Part shown: piece by piece, positions 22,588 to 33,780 of the stretch | Numbering within the stretch: the stretch's first letter is position 1 | Layout of the letters: every line of letters starts with the position of its first letter | Source of the DNA: Mortierella alpina | Taxonomy: Eukaryota; Mortierellomycota; Mortierellomycetes; Mortierellales; Mortierellaceae | Assembly (NCBI GenBank): GCA_029449245.1 | Contig: JANATF010000005.1 | Span: forward strand, 1,984,001 to 2,048,000 | DNA length: 64,000 bases | Reading direction: 5' to 3' | Notes under the pieces: model-generated | The model's input: the letters and a program-made list of their open reading frames with translations, nothing else | Database searches by the model: none | Told to the model about the DNA's origin: nothing | Position numbers and translations under genes: made by a program

Positions 22588-23649
22588 TTATACAAGCTTG
22601 ACTCCCGTGCTACCGAATCCGCCCGATCCACGCTCTGTCGAGTCAAGGTCCTAGAGAGAACAAACAAAAAAGAGGACGACAACAAGAGTCAACAAACGAG
22701 GTCAGACAAAAAACACCATTGGCTTTTCATATAAAATGAAGTACGTGGACTTTTCATACCTCCACCTCCAGGGCGTCGCACATGTGAATCTTCTCAAGAA
22801 CCAACTGAGCGATACGGTCGCCTTCCTCAATCACAAAGTCATTCTTGCCAAAGTTGAACAAGACAATACCGAGGGGACCCTAAAAGAGCAGCGCGTTCAT
22901 GCATAGAGATACTTTGTTAGTTCATTGAAACACCCCCCACTGTGCTGTCCCATACCCACAAAGCGTGAAGCGGATCAAACAACAACAAAAAAAAAGCGGT
23001 GAATTACTCTGTAGTCGTAGTCAACAACACCGGCGCCCACATCCACAAAGTGCTTGACGGCCAGGCCACTACGGGGAGCCACGCGTCCGTACGTGCCTTC
23101 GGGGACAGCAATGCTGATATCCGTGGGGACGATCCCCTGAGACTGAGCTGGGATGGTCATAGCCTTTGCGCTGAAAGTAACGGGAATTCGTGACAAAAAA
23201 AGAAGCAGAAGAATTAGAGATGGAGCTAGAGTTCGTGTCCCAAAACTGATCAGTTTTCATTCTGATCCCTTTCGGGTTTTCGAGACAAGCAAAAGGCCCG
23301 AGGAAAAGAAAAAAAAAAGGTTCCATTGCTGCTGTGAAGTTTTTTTTGACCTCCCATGACGGGAGGCCGCAAAAGACACTAGAACGTCCTTGCTCTAGTT
23401 CTGGCTCTGGGTGGGGAGGTAGGTTGGTACTGAAGTTTCTTCACATTCTTTCATGTACCTGTACAGATCGAAACCAGCTGCATGCTTGCTTCCGCGTGTG
23501 GGGATGCGAGCCTTGTCGGACAGCTTCTTCACGAGCAATTTGCCAAACATGGGGGTGCTGTTGGTGATGGTGCGCTTGGATTCAGGCAGGAGTTCGGTCT
23601 CGAGGGCGCGCTTCTCGGTGTTGCTGGGACTCATTATAGATGGGGACAA
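22588..23649 (-). CDS. DUT1: Deoxyuridine 5'-triphosphate nucleotidohydrolase (dUTPase)
   Basis: Converts dUTP to dUMP and pyrophosphate, keeping uracil out of DNA. Trimeric family. Four exons: 23649-23459, 23170-23008, 22879-22760 and 22650-22588, for 178 residues. All five family motifs are present in order: AAGFDLYSA (57-65), PRSGLAVK (96-103), [11 protein letters not shown] (109-119), GDRIAQLV (138-145) and [10 protein letters not shown] (165-174), the last forming the C-terminal arm over the active site. Intron 1 (288 bp) is long for this window. A second ATG at 23634 is a possible start. No mitochondrial presequence is evident. The gene is convergent with the lipase, with 213 bp between stops. 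Confidence 0.96.
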
Positions 23650-24714
23650 AGGGAAGGAGACAAAGATGTTGAGTAGGATTGGAGAGCAAGAGAAGGGAGA
23701 AAACCAAAAACGTGCAGGAGCGCGTTCTTTTTTATTATTGTTTGTGTTTTGGGCGCGTAGCCATTAAAAACGTGACTGCGAGGCTGCAAACGCGCCGCAA
23801 AGGGGCGAAATGGGGCATCGATCCAAGGTGGATACGGAAGAGCCGTCTGACCACGACTATCATGTAGTACTGTATACGCTGGCTCCTGCTTGCGGTCAGG
23901 AATAGCCTTTTCAACTTCATTACATGCACTCACGGCAAGCTTACCGTGCGACAAGGTGTGTGTATAGCCTGTCAAAGGTCCATGAACGCCGCTAAACGTC
24001 CTCTTGTGGCGTCATAGCTCGTCGTTTGGCTTTGTTACACAGCTGCGGTAAGGGAGTGGCAGCCAGCTCGACAGCTGCCCCAGTTCTTGGGTATGATTTG
24101 ATGTTGCAGATCGTTGCGGGTCGGGGAGTTTGGTATACTATACATGTACTGCAGAGCGGTGAGTAAGTTTTGATGTGGTTGAGAGTCCGATCGATTGCTG
24201 ACCAAAAATGGGCAGGAAAGGTCTTTTCGTCTGCTTTTGTTTTTGATTGACAGGTGAGGCCTATGAATCGTTGAGGTACTGCATTCATCGGAAAATAAGC
24301 TGCGGGAGAGTGGCATGGCTGCTGGTACTGCAGAAGCAGTGTTGACTGGGCGGCACAATGTGTCAAAGATTGAACAGCCGAACGGGTTTGAGGTGCTTGC
24401 GATGAGCAGATGGGCGGATGCTAATTATTAGACCGTATAAAAGATTTGTTCTTTCTCGCATTCTCTTCTGTTTCGTTCCTCTTCTCTCTTCAACTCAGCA
24501 TACCCGCCCTGCCTCTTGTCTTTGCCGATCCTGTTCCACAGTACTTCCTCGCCTCCTCGCCTCCTCGCCTCCTCGCATCCGCACATCCTCACTCCTCCCC
24601 CAGCTCCTTCTTCAGGTCCTCCCACCGGCAAGAGCTTGTATCGTCCACCGGCCTGCACCTTTGTCTTCGTCCAGGATCTGGGTTGCCACCAAATCCATCT
24701 GTTCATCGCTTCTC
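23650..24714. other. Divergent intergenic region
   Basis: Shared upstream region of dUTPase (minus) and the first transporter (plus). The transporter side has a TATA box at 24436, then CT-rich leader with CCTCCTCG repeats at about 24546-24582. No gene seen. Confidence 0.5.
24436..24443 (+). promoter_or_regulatory. TATA box of the first MFS transporter
   Basis: TATAAAAG followed by a pyrimidine-rich tract. It lies 279 bp before the start codon, so the leader is about 250 nt long. Confidence 0.55.
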
Positions 24715-27241
24715 ATGACATCCACAGCTGCCTCCAAACAGGAGGTCACCAGCGAAAAGTCGCTGGATCCCCAGGAGCGAACAGGCCACCCCATGGCCCA
24801 CCAAGACACTGGGCTGACCATGACCAACGACACCCATACCAAGAAAGGCTCCGCCGACGACGTGGAGTTCGTCTCAGCCGCTGCCGATCCAGATGAGCCG
24901 GCGGTCGTGGATGGACCCCTTTACGGATGGGTGATTGTCTTTGCGGCGTTCACCTCGCAAATGGTCTCCATGGGCGTTTGCAACGTCTACGGTGTTTATC
25001 AGGTAGGATCCTAGTCCCCCCTAGCACATACCCCTTTCAGTCAATTGCCCTCTAAGCACACGCCGATCTATCTATCCATCCTCTTCCTCCTCCTCCTCCT
25101 CCTCCCTGCTCCTTGGCCACAGTGTTACGGTTCGCTGAGTGGTGCATTTTCTCGGGTACAAACCGAACATGCAAGCAAAGTCCGACCTGGATCCGCGCAC
25201 AGGTGTTGGATAACAGCGGGCGTTACATGGATGAAGGATCATCCGCCGCACATAGAAGAATGCCCCACTCCTTGTTTTTTTTATCGTTCTTCCTTCCATT
25301 CGGGTATAGTTCGGTATACATATATGCTGTGTACACGCCAACATGCAGATGACTCCTTTGTGCCCTTTTGTCGGGCTTTAATGTTTAAACATCAAAATGT
25401 CCGCAGCTGCTGTTAGTCACTCCCCCGCTGGCTCCGCTCAGACTTGCGTGGGAAAGCTTATATGGTTTTAGCCGGCTCAGCAGATTTTTTTTACTTTTGG
25501 CTTCGCTCCGTCTGACAAATCACCCACAATAATAAGCATTTCCCACTTTTGTTGTTGCCCCCTCATGCACACTGCACGCTCACCTGGTTGTAAAGCACTA
25601 CATCTGTGCAGCTTCACCACACAACGACTGCACCACACCACCCACGCTTTGATGCGCGCTTCTGTTGACCCTGTTATTGCGATGCCCCCACGCTTTGATG
25701 CGCGCTTCTATTGACCTTGTTATTGCGATGCCCCCACATCTCGCGCGTTACACTTTGCTCAACCACCTCAGATCTGCACTCGTCACTCCCCCTTTTCTCT
25801 CTCTCAGTTATGAGTGGCGTTCTACATTCACTGAATGTGTCTGTCTAAAATCCGAATATGAATCTTGTTCGTTAATTTCCCCGTGCCTATCGCCCACTTG
25901 TCCGGAGTTTCCTTTTGCCAAACACTAAAAGAGCTTTCCTCATTTGTGACCCCATCGACCTACAGAATTACTACTTCACAAAGACATTCCAAGGTTCGGC
26001 TTCAACCTTCCAGCTGGCATGGATTGGTTCTCTGGCGATAATGGCTCTTGATCTTGCTGGCCCCTTTGCAGGTTCCATCTGCGACTACTTTGGACATCGT
26101 CAGTCGGCCCTCGTGGGTGTTATTGTCATGACGCTATCCCTTGTCGCGGCTGCTTTTGCCACCGAGGTGTGGCAGCTCTATCTGAGCCAAGGCCTGCTCT
26201 ACGGTCTTGGCGGCAGCTTGACATACTTTGCGTCCTTGACCTTGCCCTCGCAGTGGTTCAAGCGTAACCGTGGATTTGTCACGGGCATTTCGATCAGCGG
26301 TGGTGGAATCGGAGGTCTCTGGCTCTCCCCTGTGATCAGCAGGCTGCTGGACAGCAAGGGCTTGCGGTGGACGATGCTTGCCGTCGCCATTGCCCACTTG
26401 GTCATCCTGTTCCCGGTCTGCATGCTCTTCAAGACGCGTAACGAAACTGGCCGCCAGAGGGTTAAGCGCATTAAGCGGTTCGGCTTCAGAAAAGGCGAGT
26501 CCCTCGAGGAGGAGAAGAAGAGAAAGTTTGTTGACTTTACTATCTTGCGCGACACTCGCTTCTGTTTGCTGTTTGTTGCTGGCATCTTTGTTGTGAGCGG
26601 ATACTTTACCCCCTTTTACTTCATCAATTGTAAGTGTATTTGACGTCGCTTTCAAAGCGCTTGTCCTCTTTGATGATCCCCAATTGCTCTTGAAGGACGG
26701 TGTTGTTAATAATTGATGCTCTTCCCTTCCTTTTGCAGCTTACGCTACACAGCATGGCGTAGACACTTCGACGGCGGCACTCATGGTTGGAGTCATGAAC
26801 GGCTCCTCGGCGATCGGGCGTATCGTAATGGGTCTTGTGTCTGACAAGATTGGCAGCATCAACGCACTCCTCATCTCTACGTTTGCGGCGACCTTGTCTC
26901 TCTTCCTGATCTGGACTTTTGCAAAGACAGTCGCCGTCATGTTCTTGTTCTCTGTTGTTTATGGCCTCTGCTGTGGAGCATATCTGTCCTCGACCGTGTC
27001 GGCTTCGGCTGAGATTTGTGGGCAGGGCCGTCTCGCAACGGTGACAGGTATTCTTTATGCAGGCATGGCAGTTGGATCGACCATTGGATCGCCTACGTCG
27101 GGCGCGATTCTTGACTCGATTGGCCACAAGACTGACTACACTGGGGTGATTATGTGGGCTGGCACGGTCATGTTGATCGGATCTTTGCTCCTCTTTCTCC
27201 TCAAGTACCGAACCAACAAGCGCATGTTTGTTAAAGTGTAG
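24715..27241 (+). CDS. MFS transporter A, monocarboxylate-porter family
   Basis: Twelve-helix plasma-membrane-type carrier of 484 residues in three exons: 24715-25002, 25966-26629 and 26739-27241. About 68 hydrophilic residues precede the DGPLYGWVIV signature that opens the first helix in monocarboxylate-porter relatives. A long cytoplasmic loop between helices 6 and 7 is rich in Lys, Arg and Glu (RKGESLEEEKKRK). The second half starts with NGSSAIGRIVMGLVSDKIG. Intron 1 is 963 bp, by far the longest in the window. It lacks two introns present in the paralogues B and C. The substrate cannot be told; relatives carry monocarboxylates, riboflavin or other small organic molecules. Confidence 0.9.
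25641..25732. repeat. 46-bp tandem duplication inside an intron
   Basis: Two adjacent 46-bp copies (25641-25686 and 25687-25732) differ at two positions. They lie in the 963-bp first intron of transporter A. Confidence 0.9.
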
Positions 27242-28158
27242 GAGAGGACGGTGTGCATGGCACTTCCTTGGGAGAGAGTCGAAAAACTAGAGAAAATACC
27301 ATTGTACAAAACCATATTTGCATCTATTAAAGTCCATAATTCAAGAGAGAACGGTTAGGGTAGCCATTGACCTGTTTTTTTCAGGTGGAGTAGCTTGTCT
27401 AGCGATATTTTCTACAGTCGACCGCTCACCTTAAAATGACGCAGGGGTATAGCGTCTGTGCTACGCCCATGAAAAGTCGACAGCGGACATGTAATTTTGA
27501 GAGCAGTGTCTTCAGTTGAGAAAGACAGTCGAGCACTAGACTAGCAGTGTGAGTATCTGAAGGTGCCAGGGGCTAGGCAGGGCAGGGCAAGGCAGGACAG
27601 GAGAGGACTGGATATCTTTGTTACCAATTGAGAATTGAGAACTGAGAGGAGAACCAGGAGTGCCCGCGTCGTCGAAAGGAGAGAGGAAGAGAAGCGGCAC
27701 AATTGCCAGCGGCCATCATCAACAAAGACGACGGATGGCTCGAAAGGTAGGGCAGTGGTATGAAACCTTGCTTGCCTTCTGAGGTACGAACACGGAGGGG
27801 TCGACTTTCGGCGTGGCTGGGTGCCTAGACTGCGATTGGGCAAGGGTCACCAGAGCGGATAAACATGGCGCGCGCGCACACAGGCCCTGTTATTATAAAA
27901 GAGGCAGCCCTCACACTGGCCGCTGCATCCTTCGTTTGTCGACTCTTTTGTTTCTCACACATCTCCAGCACATCTTCTGCACATCCCAGCACATCGCCCT
28001 TCGCACATTGCCCTGCACCCCTCGCCCTAGCCCGCATCCTGTCCTTGCTTGCTTGACCCCTTTCATCCTCGACTCGACTCCACTCCCGCCCTTTCTACCC
28101 GTGCCTTTTGCTGATCATCCATCGGCAAACAACACATCGCGTGCCCCACCTCTAGTTC
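27242..28158. other. Intergenic, no gene recognised
   Basis: Transporter A 3' region, then the promoter of the stomatin-like gene with a TATA box at 27894. A 100-codon frame on the minus strand (27541-27843) has no recognisable features. Confidence 0.45.
27894..27900 (+). promoter_or_regulatory. TATA box of the stomatin-like gene
   Basis: TATAAAA in a GC-rich setting, 265 bp before the start codon and followed by a C/T-rich leader. Confidence 0.55.
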
Positions 28159-29388
28159 ATGCCTCGCTCCCCCTCCGACGACATCATCATGGAGAACCTC
28201 AGCAACACCGCAGTCACCCAGCAGCCCCGCGGCCAGCACGGCATGCAGCAATCCTTTGCCCAGGGTAAGGCCGAATCTTAGGCCAGGCCAGCGCGCTGCT
28301 CAATTCTGAGCGTCTATTTTCTCTCCAGCACCTTATTGACCTTGGCTCGTGCAACCTCATAGAGTTTTCGCCTGACGACGAGAACCACGGTGTCTATGGT
28401 AGCTTGATGAACACTGCGGGAAGCATTATTGGCGCTTTGGGCTCTATCCCCTGCTGCGTCTGCTGCCCTAACCCTTACAAGGTATGACCAACCTCAAAGT
28501 CGATAACGCCTCTATTGGAACAGGGCGCATTGCGGATACAGGATGCTAAGACTGACCACCTTTCGTTTTGCATCATGGCTTTCTTCTCCCACTAGTCTGT
28601 TTCGCAAGGACACGTCGGTTTGATTACTCGCTTCGGCAAGTTTTACAAGATTGTGGATCCCGGTCTGACCAAGATCAACCCTGTCACCGAGAAGATGATC
28701 AAGGTCGACATCAAGATCCAGATTGCGGACATCCCGCAGCAGGTTATCATGACCAAGGACAACGTCAACGTCCAAATCGACTCGGTTCTTTACTGGCACA
28801 TCATCAACCCCTCGCAGTCTGTTTTTGGAGTCAGCAACGTCCAGGCAGCTCTTATCGAGAGGTAAGAAGGCTCTATGGATAGAAGAAAGTGCCCGCTGCT
28901 TGTCGAGTCCACGATAGTTACTAATCTCTAAACAATCTCAATGTAGAACCCAAACGACTCTCCGCCACATTCTCGGTATGCGCGTCCTCCAGGAGCTCAT
29001 CGAAAACAGAGAGGCCATTGGCGAGGAGATTCAGGAGGTCATTGACGCGCCTGCCCGCAACTGGGGTGTCAAGGTCGAGTCGGTTTTGATCAAGGATATC
29101 ACCTTCTCCAAGGAACTCCAGGAATCGCTGTCGTCTGCTGCCCAGGCGAAGCGTATGGCTGAATCCAAGGTTATTGGTGCCCAGGCTGAAGTGGACAGTG
29201 CCAAGTTGATGAGAGCTGCTGCCGATATCCTGAACACGCCAGCAGCCATGCAGATTCGTTACTTGGAGACAATGACCAGCATGGCCAAGGGATCCAACAC
29301 GAGGGTCATCTTCATGCCAACACAGCAGAGCGGAAACGAGATGACGCCCCTGCAAGCCAATCAGTGGGAGCAGATGGCTAAGCAGTAA
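28159..29388 (+). CDS. Stomatin/SPFH (Band 7) family membrane protein
   Basis: Membrane-microdomain scaffold, 310 residues in four exons: 28159-28264, 28363-28481, 28596-28861 and 28947-29388. A hydrophobic patch with a cysteine cluster (IPCCVCCPNPYK) could serve as hairpin insertion or palmitoylation site. The SPFH domain begins at SQGHVGLITRFGKFYKIVDP and runs through MTKDNVNVQIDSVLYWHI. The family segment LRHILGMRVLQELIENRE follows, then WGVKVESVLIKDI, then an alanine-rich helix (AQAKRMAESKVIGAQAE). The start at 28159 is in frame with a second ATG at 28189. Intron 1 ends at a CATAG acceptor; the nearer CCAG gives an immediate stop. Closest by eye to HIR-type and stomatin proteins. Confidence 0.92.
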
Positions 29389-30773
29389 ACGCTTTCCGCT
29401 CACCAGCTCTTGGGTCCAGATGCTTTTTTCTTTTTTGTTCTAGCCATAACATCGGCGAGTTGTCTTCTATACCACCAATACTCAATACATGTAATAGTCC
29501 AGCAAAGTTGGCCGTAGCAGAGTATGTGCGGTTCATCATTTTGCATTGTAAATACTGCAATAATAAAAAAAAAAATCGATACTGAAGTACCATTCTTGCA
29601 GTGCAAAGTGGTCAAGATCATGTTCGTGGTTGATTGCGGCGCTTCAAAATAACTTTTGACGATCGTTAGGACCTTTAATCCGTTCAAGCATAGTACATGG
29701 ACGATACATGCAGTCCCCGACCAACTAGTCTATCATATATTGTAGAAGCCAGCGAGGATCAGACGCAGGGGCAGAGAAAACGTCAACCCAGCAATTGCGT
29801 ACGCACCAGGGCTTTGGAGACGTTAGCAGACGATGTTGATCAATTTTGCTTCCACCTTCAGACACATCGAGCGGTCGCCTTTTGGCATAGAGGGTACGAC
29901 TGGCTCGGCTCTTCCTGATGGATATCGCATTGACCACCTGAACACGCAGCAAAGGCAATTGGAGCAAAGAACGATGCGATATGACTCTCCAGCGATACTC
30001 TGACACACCACCTGCGGTTTCATCTGACCCACTTGAAGCACCGTAGCTAAGAAGTGCAAGCTGAAGCACCGTAACAAAGAATTGCAAGTTGAGGCAGCAA
30101 AATTGAAATTGGTCAATGACCCCGACAAGAAAAAATTAGCTGAGGGCTTCCTTCTCCGCTTGAATATGAGGAAGAGGGTGCGACACTCCGGGACTTGCCA
30201 CACACCTCTGGAGCTCTGCGCACACGCCCGATGAGGCAGTCGTCGTTTAAGGAGTTGAGCCAAGCACCCACTAGGTTTACTTGGACCAGAGGTGAGACCC
30301 TCAAGACAGCGGTGCGCCCTAGCCCTATCTCTCAACCCTCCAGCACTTTGGCTGGATGCCAATTTCAACAGGCAAAAGATTCCATGAAGATCCATTGAGC
30401 TCCACGCTAGCGGCGCACAGCATGCCGCACCAATTGCATGGCGACATCGGCGTATCATTTACCATTCCGACTCATGGGAGCCTTCACTTTGTTAGGATTA
30501 GGCCACGCTGCGGCTGAGAGTAAAGCACACTGACAAGCTTAAAATGTCTCTCGGGCGTCTCGAGTTTGCCTCGAATATTTGCAATCCACTCACACCCACA
30601 AACATCCCCGCCCGCTCCCCTCCCCTCTAGTCCTGAAAAACGTATAGCCAGATTTCTCCGTCCCATTACACGCTTACAGTACACGTACTACGAACCCCCC
30701 CCCCCCCCCCCCCCCCCCCGGTCATTCTAGAGAACTGCAAAACAAAAAAGAAAAGCAATTGTCAAAAATAGAT
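29389..30773. other. Intergenic with a possible decayed coding fragment
   Basis: A plus-strand stretch at about 30050-30230 reads as a lysine/leucine-rich helical segment (KCKLKHRNKELQVEAAKL, then VNDPDKKKLAEGF) before a stop, and its beginning is internally duplicated. Only about 60 residues are open and no start or splice signals fit, so it may be a relic. The rest shows nothing recognisable. Confidence 0.3.
30695..30719. repeat. 25-bp poly-C tract
   Basis: An uninterrupted run of 25 C, 54 bp before the start codon of transporter B. Its length may be approximate if it came from sequencing of a homopolymer. Confidence 0.85.
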
Positions 30774-32750
30774 ATGATATCCCAGCATGACGATCAGTCC
30801 AGTGTGGAGACTCTCGGTAACGGTGTGCCACATGTAACCGAACCTGTCAATTCTCTCACTCCTGTGGCTACGGATGTCAAGCATGGTGTCCAACCGGTAC
30901 ACGACGATGAGGACATGGAAGACGAGCAACCTTATGGGTGGGTCATCGTGGCAGCGGCATTCTGCGTTCAAGCAGTCATCGTTGGCACCAGCAACGGATA
31001 CGGTGTTTACCAGGTCAGCGACACTTTTAGCACCTACGCGCCTACTGTACCAAGTCCCACCATCTATCGTATGACAATTGTTTTTTAACAATGAACCGTC
31101 TTTTTCTTGCCATGATCACAATACAAAGGACCGTTACATTCATCATGAGTATAGCACAGCAACGACTTTCCAGCTCGCGTGGGTAGGCACGTTGAACGTT
31201 GTCGGTATGGAACTCACAGGCCCGATTACTGGCCAAATTGCAGATCACTTTGGCTATCGGATCTGTGCGTTTTTGGGAGGACTGGTGATGTGCGCCGCTC
31301 TACTCGCCACGTCGTTTGCAAAACAGGTCTGGCAGCTCTATCTCTTCCAAGGACTCATGTACGGTTTCGGCGCCAGTCTGGCATACTTTCCTTCTCTGAG
31401 TTTACCTTCGCAATGGTTCAAGAGGTACGTCCATACATCTTTGGATCAACACGACGTGTATATGTACATTCCGCGAAGAATACTGCAGCTGCTTTGCTAT
31501 TTTTACTGGCACTAACCTTTGCCCTCCCCACACCTCCTTCCCTGTTCAGACGTCGAGGTTTCGCAACGGGCATTGTTGTGGCAGGTGGCGGTTTTGGAGG
31601 ACTAGTGATCTCGCCGATCACGACGGTTCTGTTTGACAAGATTGGATATAGCTGGACGGTTCGACTCATGGCCCTTGTCCATCTTGCCGTCATCGTCCCT
31701 GCCGTGTTCCTGTTCAAGACCCGGATCGAAAACGGCAAGGCCAGAGCCAAGCGTCTGAAGCGGGAGCATTCAGATCGTGAGTTGGCCATGAGAGACCAAG
31801 AGAAACGAAACGGAGACGAGGTCATGGTGGTGGATGTGAAAACGAACGCGTCGCATGCCACGATCACAGAGAAACACAGCGCCATGGACTTTAGTGTGCT
31901 GAAGGACAAGCGGTTCTTGTTGCTCATCTTCAGCTCGTTCTTCGTCGCAAGTGGATACTATTGCCCGTACTTTTTCATCAGCAGTATGTTGCCTCATGTC
32001 TATGCATCTGTCATGGTACTACAGTAGGTATTATTATTTGTATATTTTCTAATTCTGATTTCTTCTATATTCTTTTTTGGAAAAAAAAGCGTACGCGCAA
32101 AACCGAAATGCATCTCCATCTACAGCATCTCTACTTGTAGGGATCCTGAATGGCTCTAGTGCATTGGGTCGCGTGTCCATGGGCCTGGCAAGTGATTACA
32201 TCGGCGACGTGAACAGTCTTGTCATCTCATCTCTGTTTGCGTCCCTGAGCGTGCTCTTAATCTGGGTCTTTACCGGATCATCCATCCCTGTCATGTTCGT
32301 CTTTTGTGTCCTTTATGGATTCTTTTCTGGAAGCTTCACCGCCATCGTCCCCACAGTTGCAGCAAACCTCTGCGGTAAGTCTTACTGTATATTGCAAACA
32401 CCCTTATCATTCACTATTCATTCACTATGACAACTCTGCCAATGTTACAACATGAAAAAAATAATATATGAATTCTTAGCTGACTGATCCTTCCTTCTTT
32501 AACCCCAATTGAATGCTTGAACGATTTCATAGGGATCAAGCGGTTAGCCAGTGTAACGGGCCTTGTGTACGGAGGCATTGCCCTCGGAGCATTGATCGGG
32601 TCGCCTGTGGGTGGTGCGCTTTTGGATCTCAGCGATGGCAAAGACTATTTGTCGATCCAGCTGTGGACAGGGTTGGTCCTGGCTGTGAGTACGGTCATGA
32701 CCATGGTGCTCAAGCTGATGATGAATCCCAAACTGTTTGGGCGCGTGTAA
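30774..32750 (+). CDS. MFS transporter B, monocarboxylate-porter family
   Basis: Paralogue of A and C, 490 residues in five exons: 30774-31013, 31129-31424, 31550-31983, 32090-32374 and 32533-32750. The acidic N-terminus leads to DEQPYGWVIVAAAF, then NGYGVYQ, ITGQIADHFGYR and SLSLPSQWFKRRRGFATG. The central loop is charged and has a His-Ala-Thr stretch. The second half has ILNGSSALGRVSMGLASDYI, and the C-terminus is MMNPKLFGRV. Exons 2, 4 and 5 have exactly the same lengths as in C (296, 285 and 218 nt). The start at 30774 is the first ATG in frame. Substrate unknown. Confidence 0.92.
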
Positions 32751-33780
32751 AAAAAAAATACTATCGTCTATATTCCCACCCCCCTACATTAAAGCACATC
32801 TCGCATTTCGTTTGCCCACCACATAGAGCTCTGCAGCTCATCGTGACACAAACGGCCAGATATTCCTATTGGACAATGCTTATTTGTTCGTCCGTCGGTA
32901 TGGGGTGGTTCTGACTCAAGCGCAGCAGCTACTACAGCAACACTACAGCAACACTACAGCACCGACAAATGTCAGATGTGGATAATTCTAGAGATTTCCT
33001 TTTTCTTCTCGCGGCCCGGCTAATGTGTACGACGATCTGCGGGTCGGAGTGAATCCAGGCTGGCATCAGCATGGGTGTTACTGTAGTGCGCCAGCCATAT
33101 TCTTCGATGTGTACCTTTCGTATTTTTGGTAGACTATATATATACATCTCTCAGTGGCATTCTGCGCCATGTGCGCTTTGAAGGTGCGCTTCGAAGGCGT
33201 GCTTTGCTGCCCACGGATACACCAAAGGCTGCTGGCGGCTAAAAGGCTGAACCTTGGTTAATCATTTTACTCGGGGTTGTTTGGGCGTGAGGGTCGTTGC
33301 CTGCTGGCACAAACAATACTCACAACAAGAGAGAGAGTGCGTAGGCCTCTGGCAGCCCTCACGAAAGAAATTTCGGCCAGGCTTGGAAGGGTGTGTTATT
33401 GTTGTTCCCCCCCCTCCTTCTTCCCAGGGTCTATCGAATCCAATCGCACAGAAGGTAGCCAGCTTGTCTGTGTGAAGTTCAGAGAGCGAGAGAGAGAGGA
33501 GATAGCCTGATAAGACAGCGTGACTAAGAGTGAAAAACTCAGCAAGGGAAGAAATGCTGCATCAAGGCGATACGTACGCCTGCACACTTTGTGCAGACGA
33601 GTTGCGGGATGTATTTTTTTTTTTTTTGTGGCGTGGGCAGATCGATTCTTATTTAAATTAAGGTCGGCTGCACCCACATTTGCTCTTCTCACACTTCTTT
33701 CTCCAGGAATCCTCCATATTTCTCCAGACACACAAGCGTTTCACGGACCAGAACAAAAAGGACACAACACCTGCTTAGAA
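32751..33780. other. Intergenic between transporters B and C
   Basis: A short CTACAGCAACA-type repeat lies at about 32928-32962, and a run of 15 T at about 33613. Open frames lack features. The last 130 bp form the leader of C. Confidence 0.45.

Noticed and set aside
28329-28362. CCAG at 28328 as acceptor for exon 2 of the stomatin-like gene
   Set aside because: With the GTAAGG donor it produces an in-frame TGA after three codons; the next CATAG acceptor keeps the frame.
29823-30458. 211-codon minus-strand frame as a gene
   Set aside because: No domain, cysteine-rich mixed composition, and no splice-linked neighbours; the opposite strand looks more coding-like.
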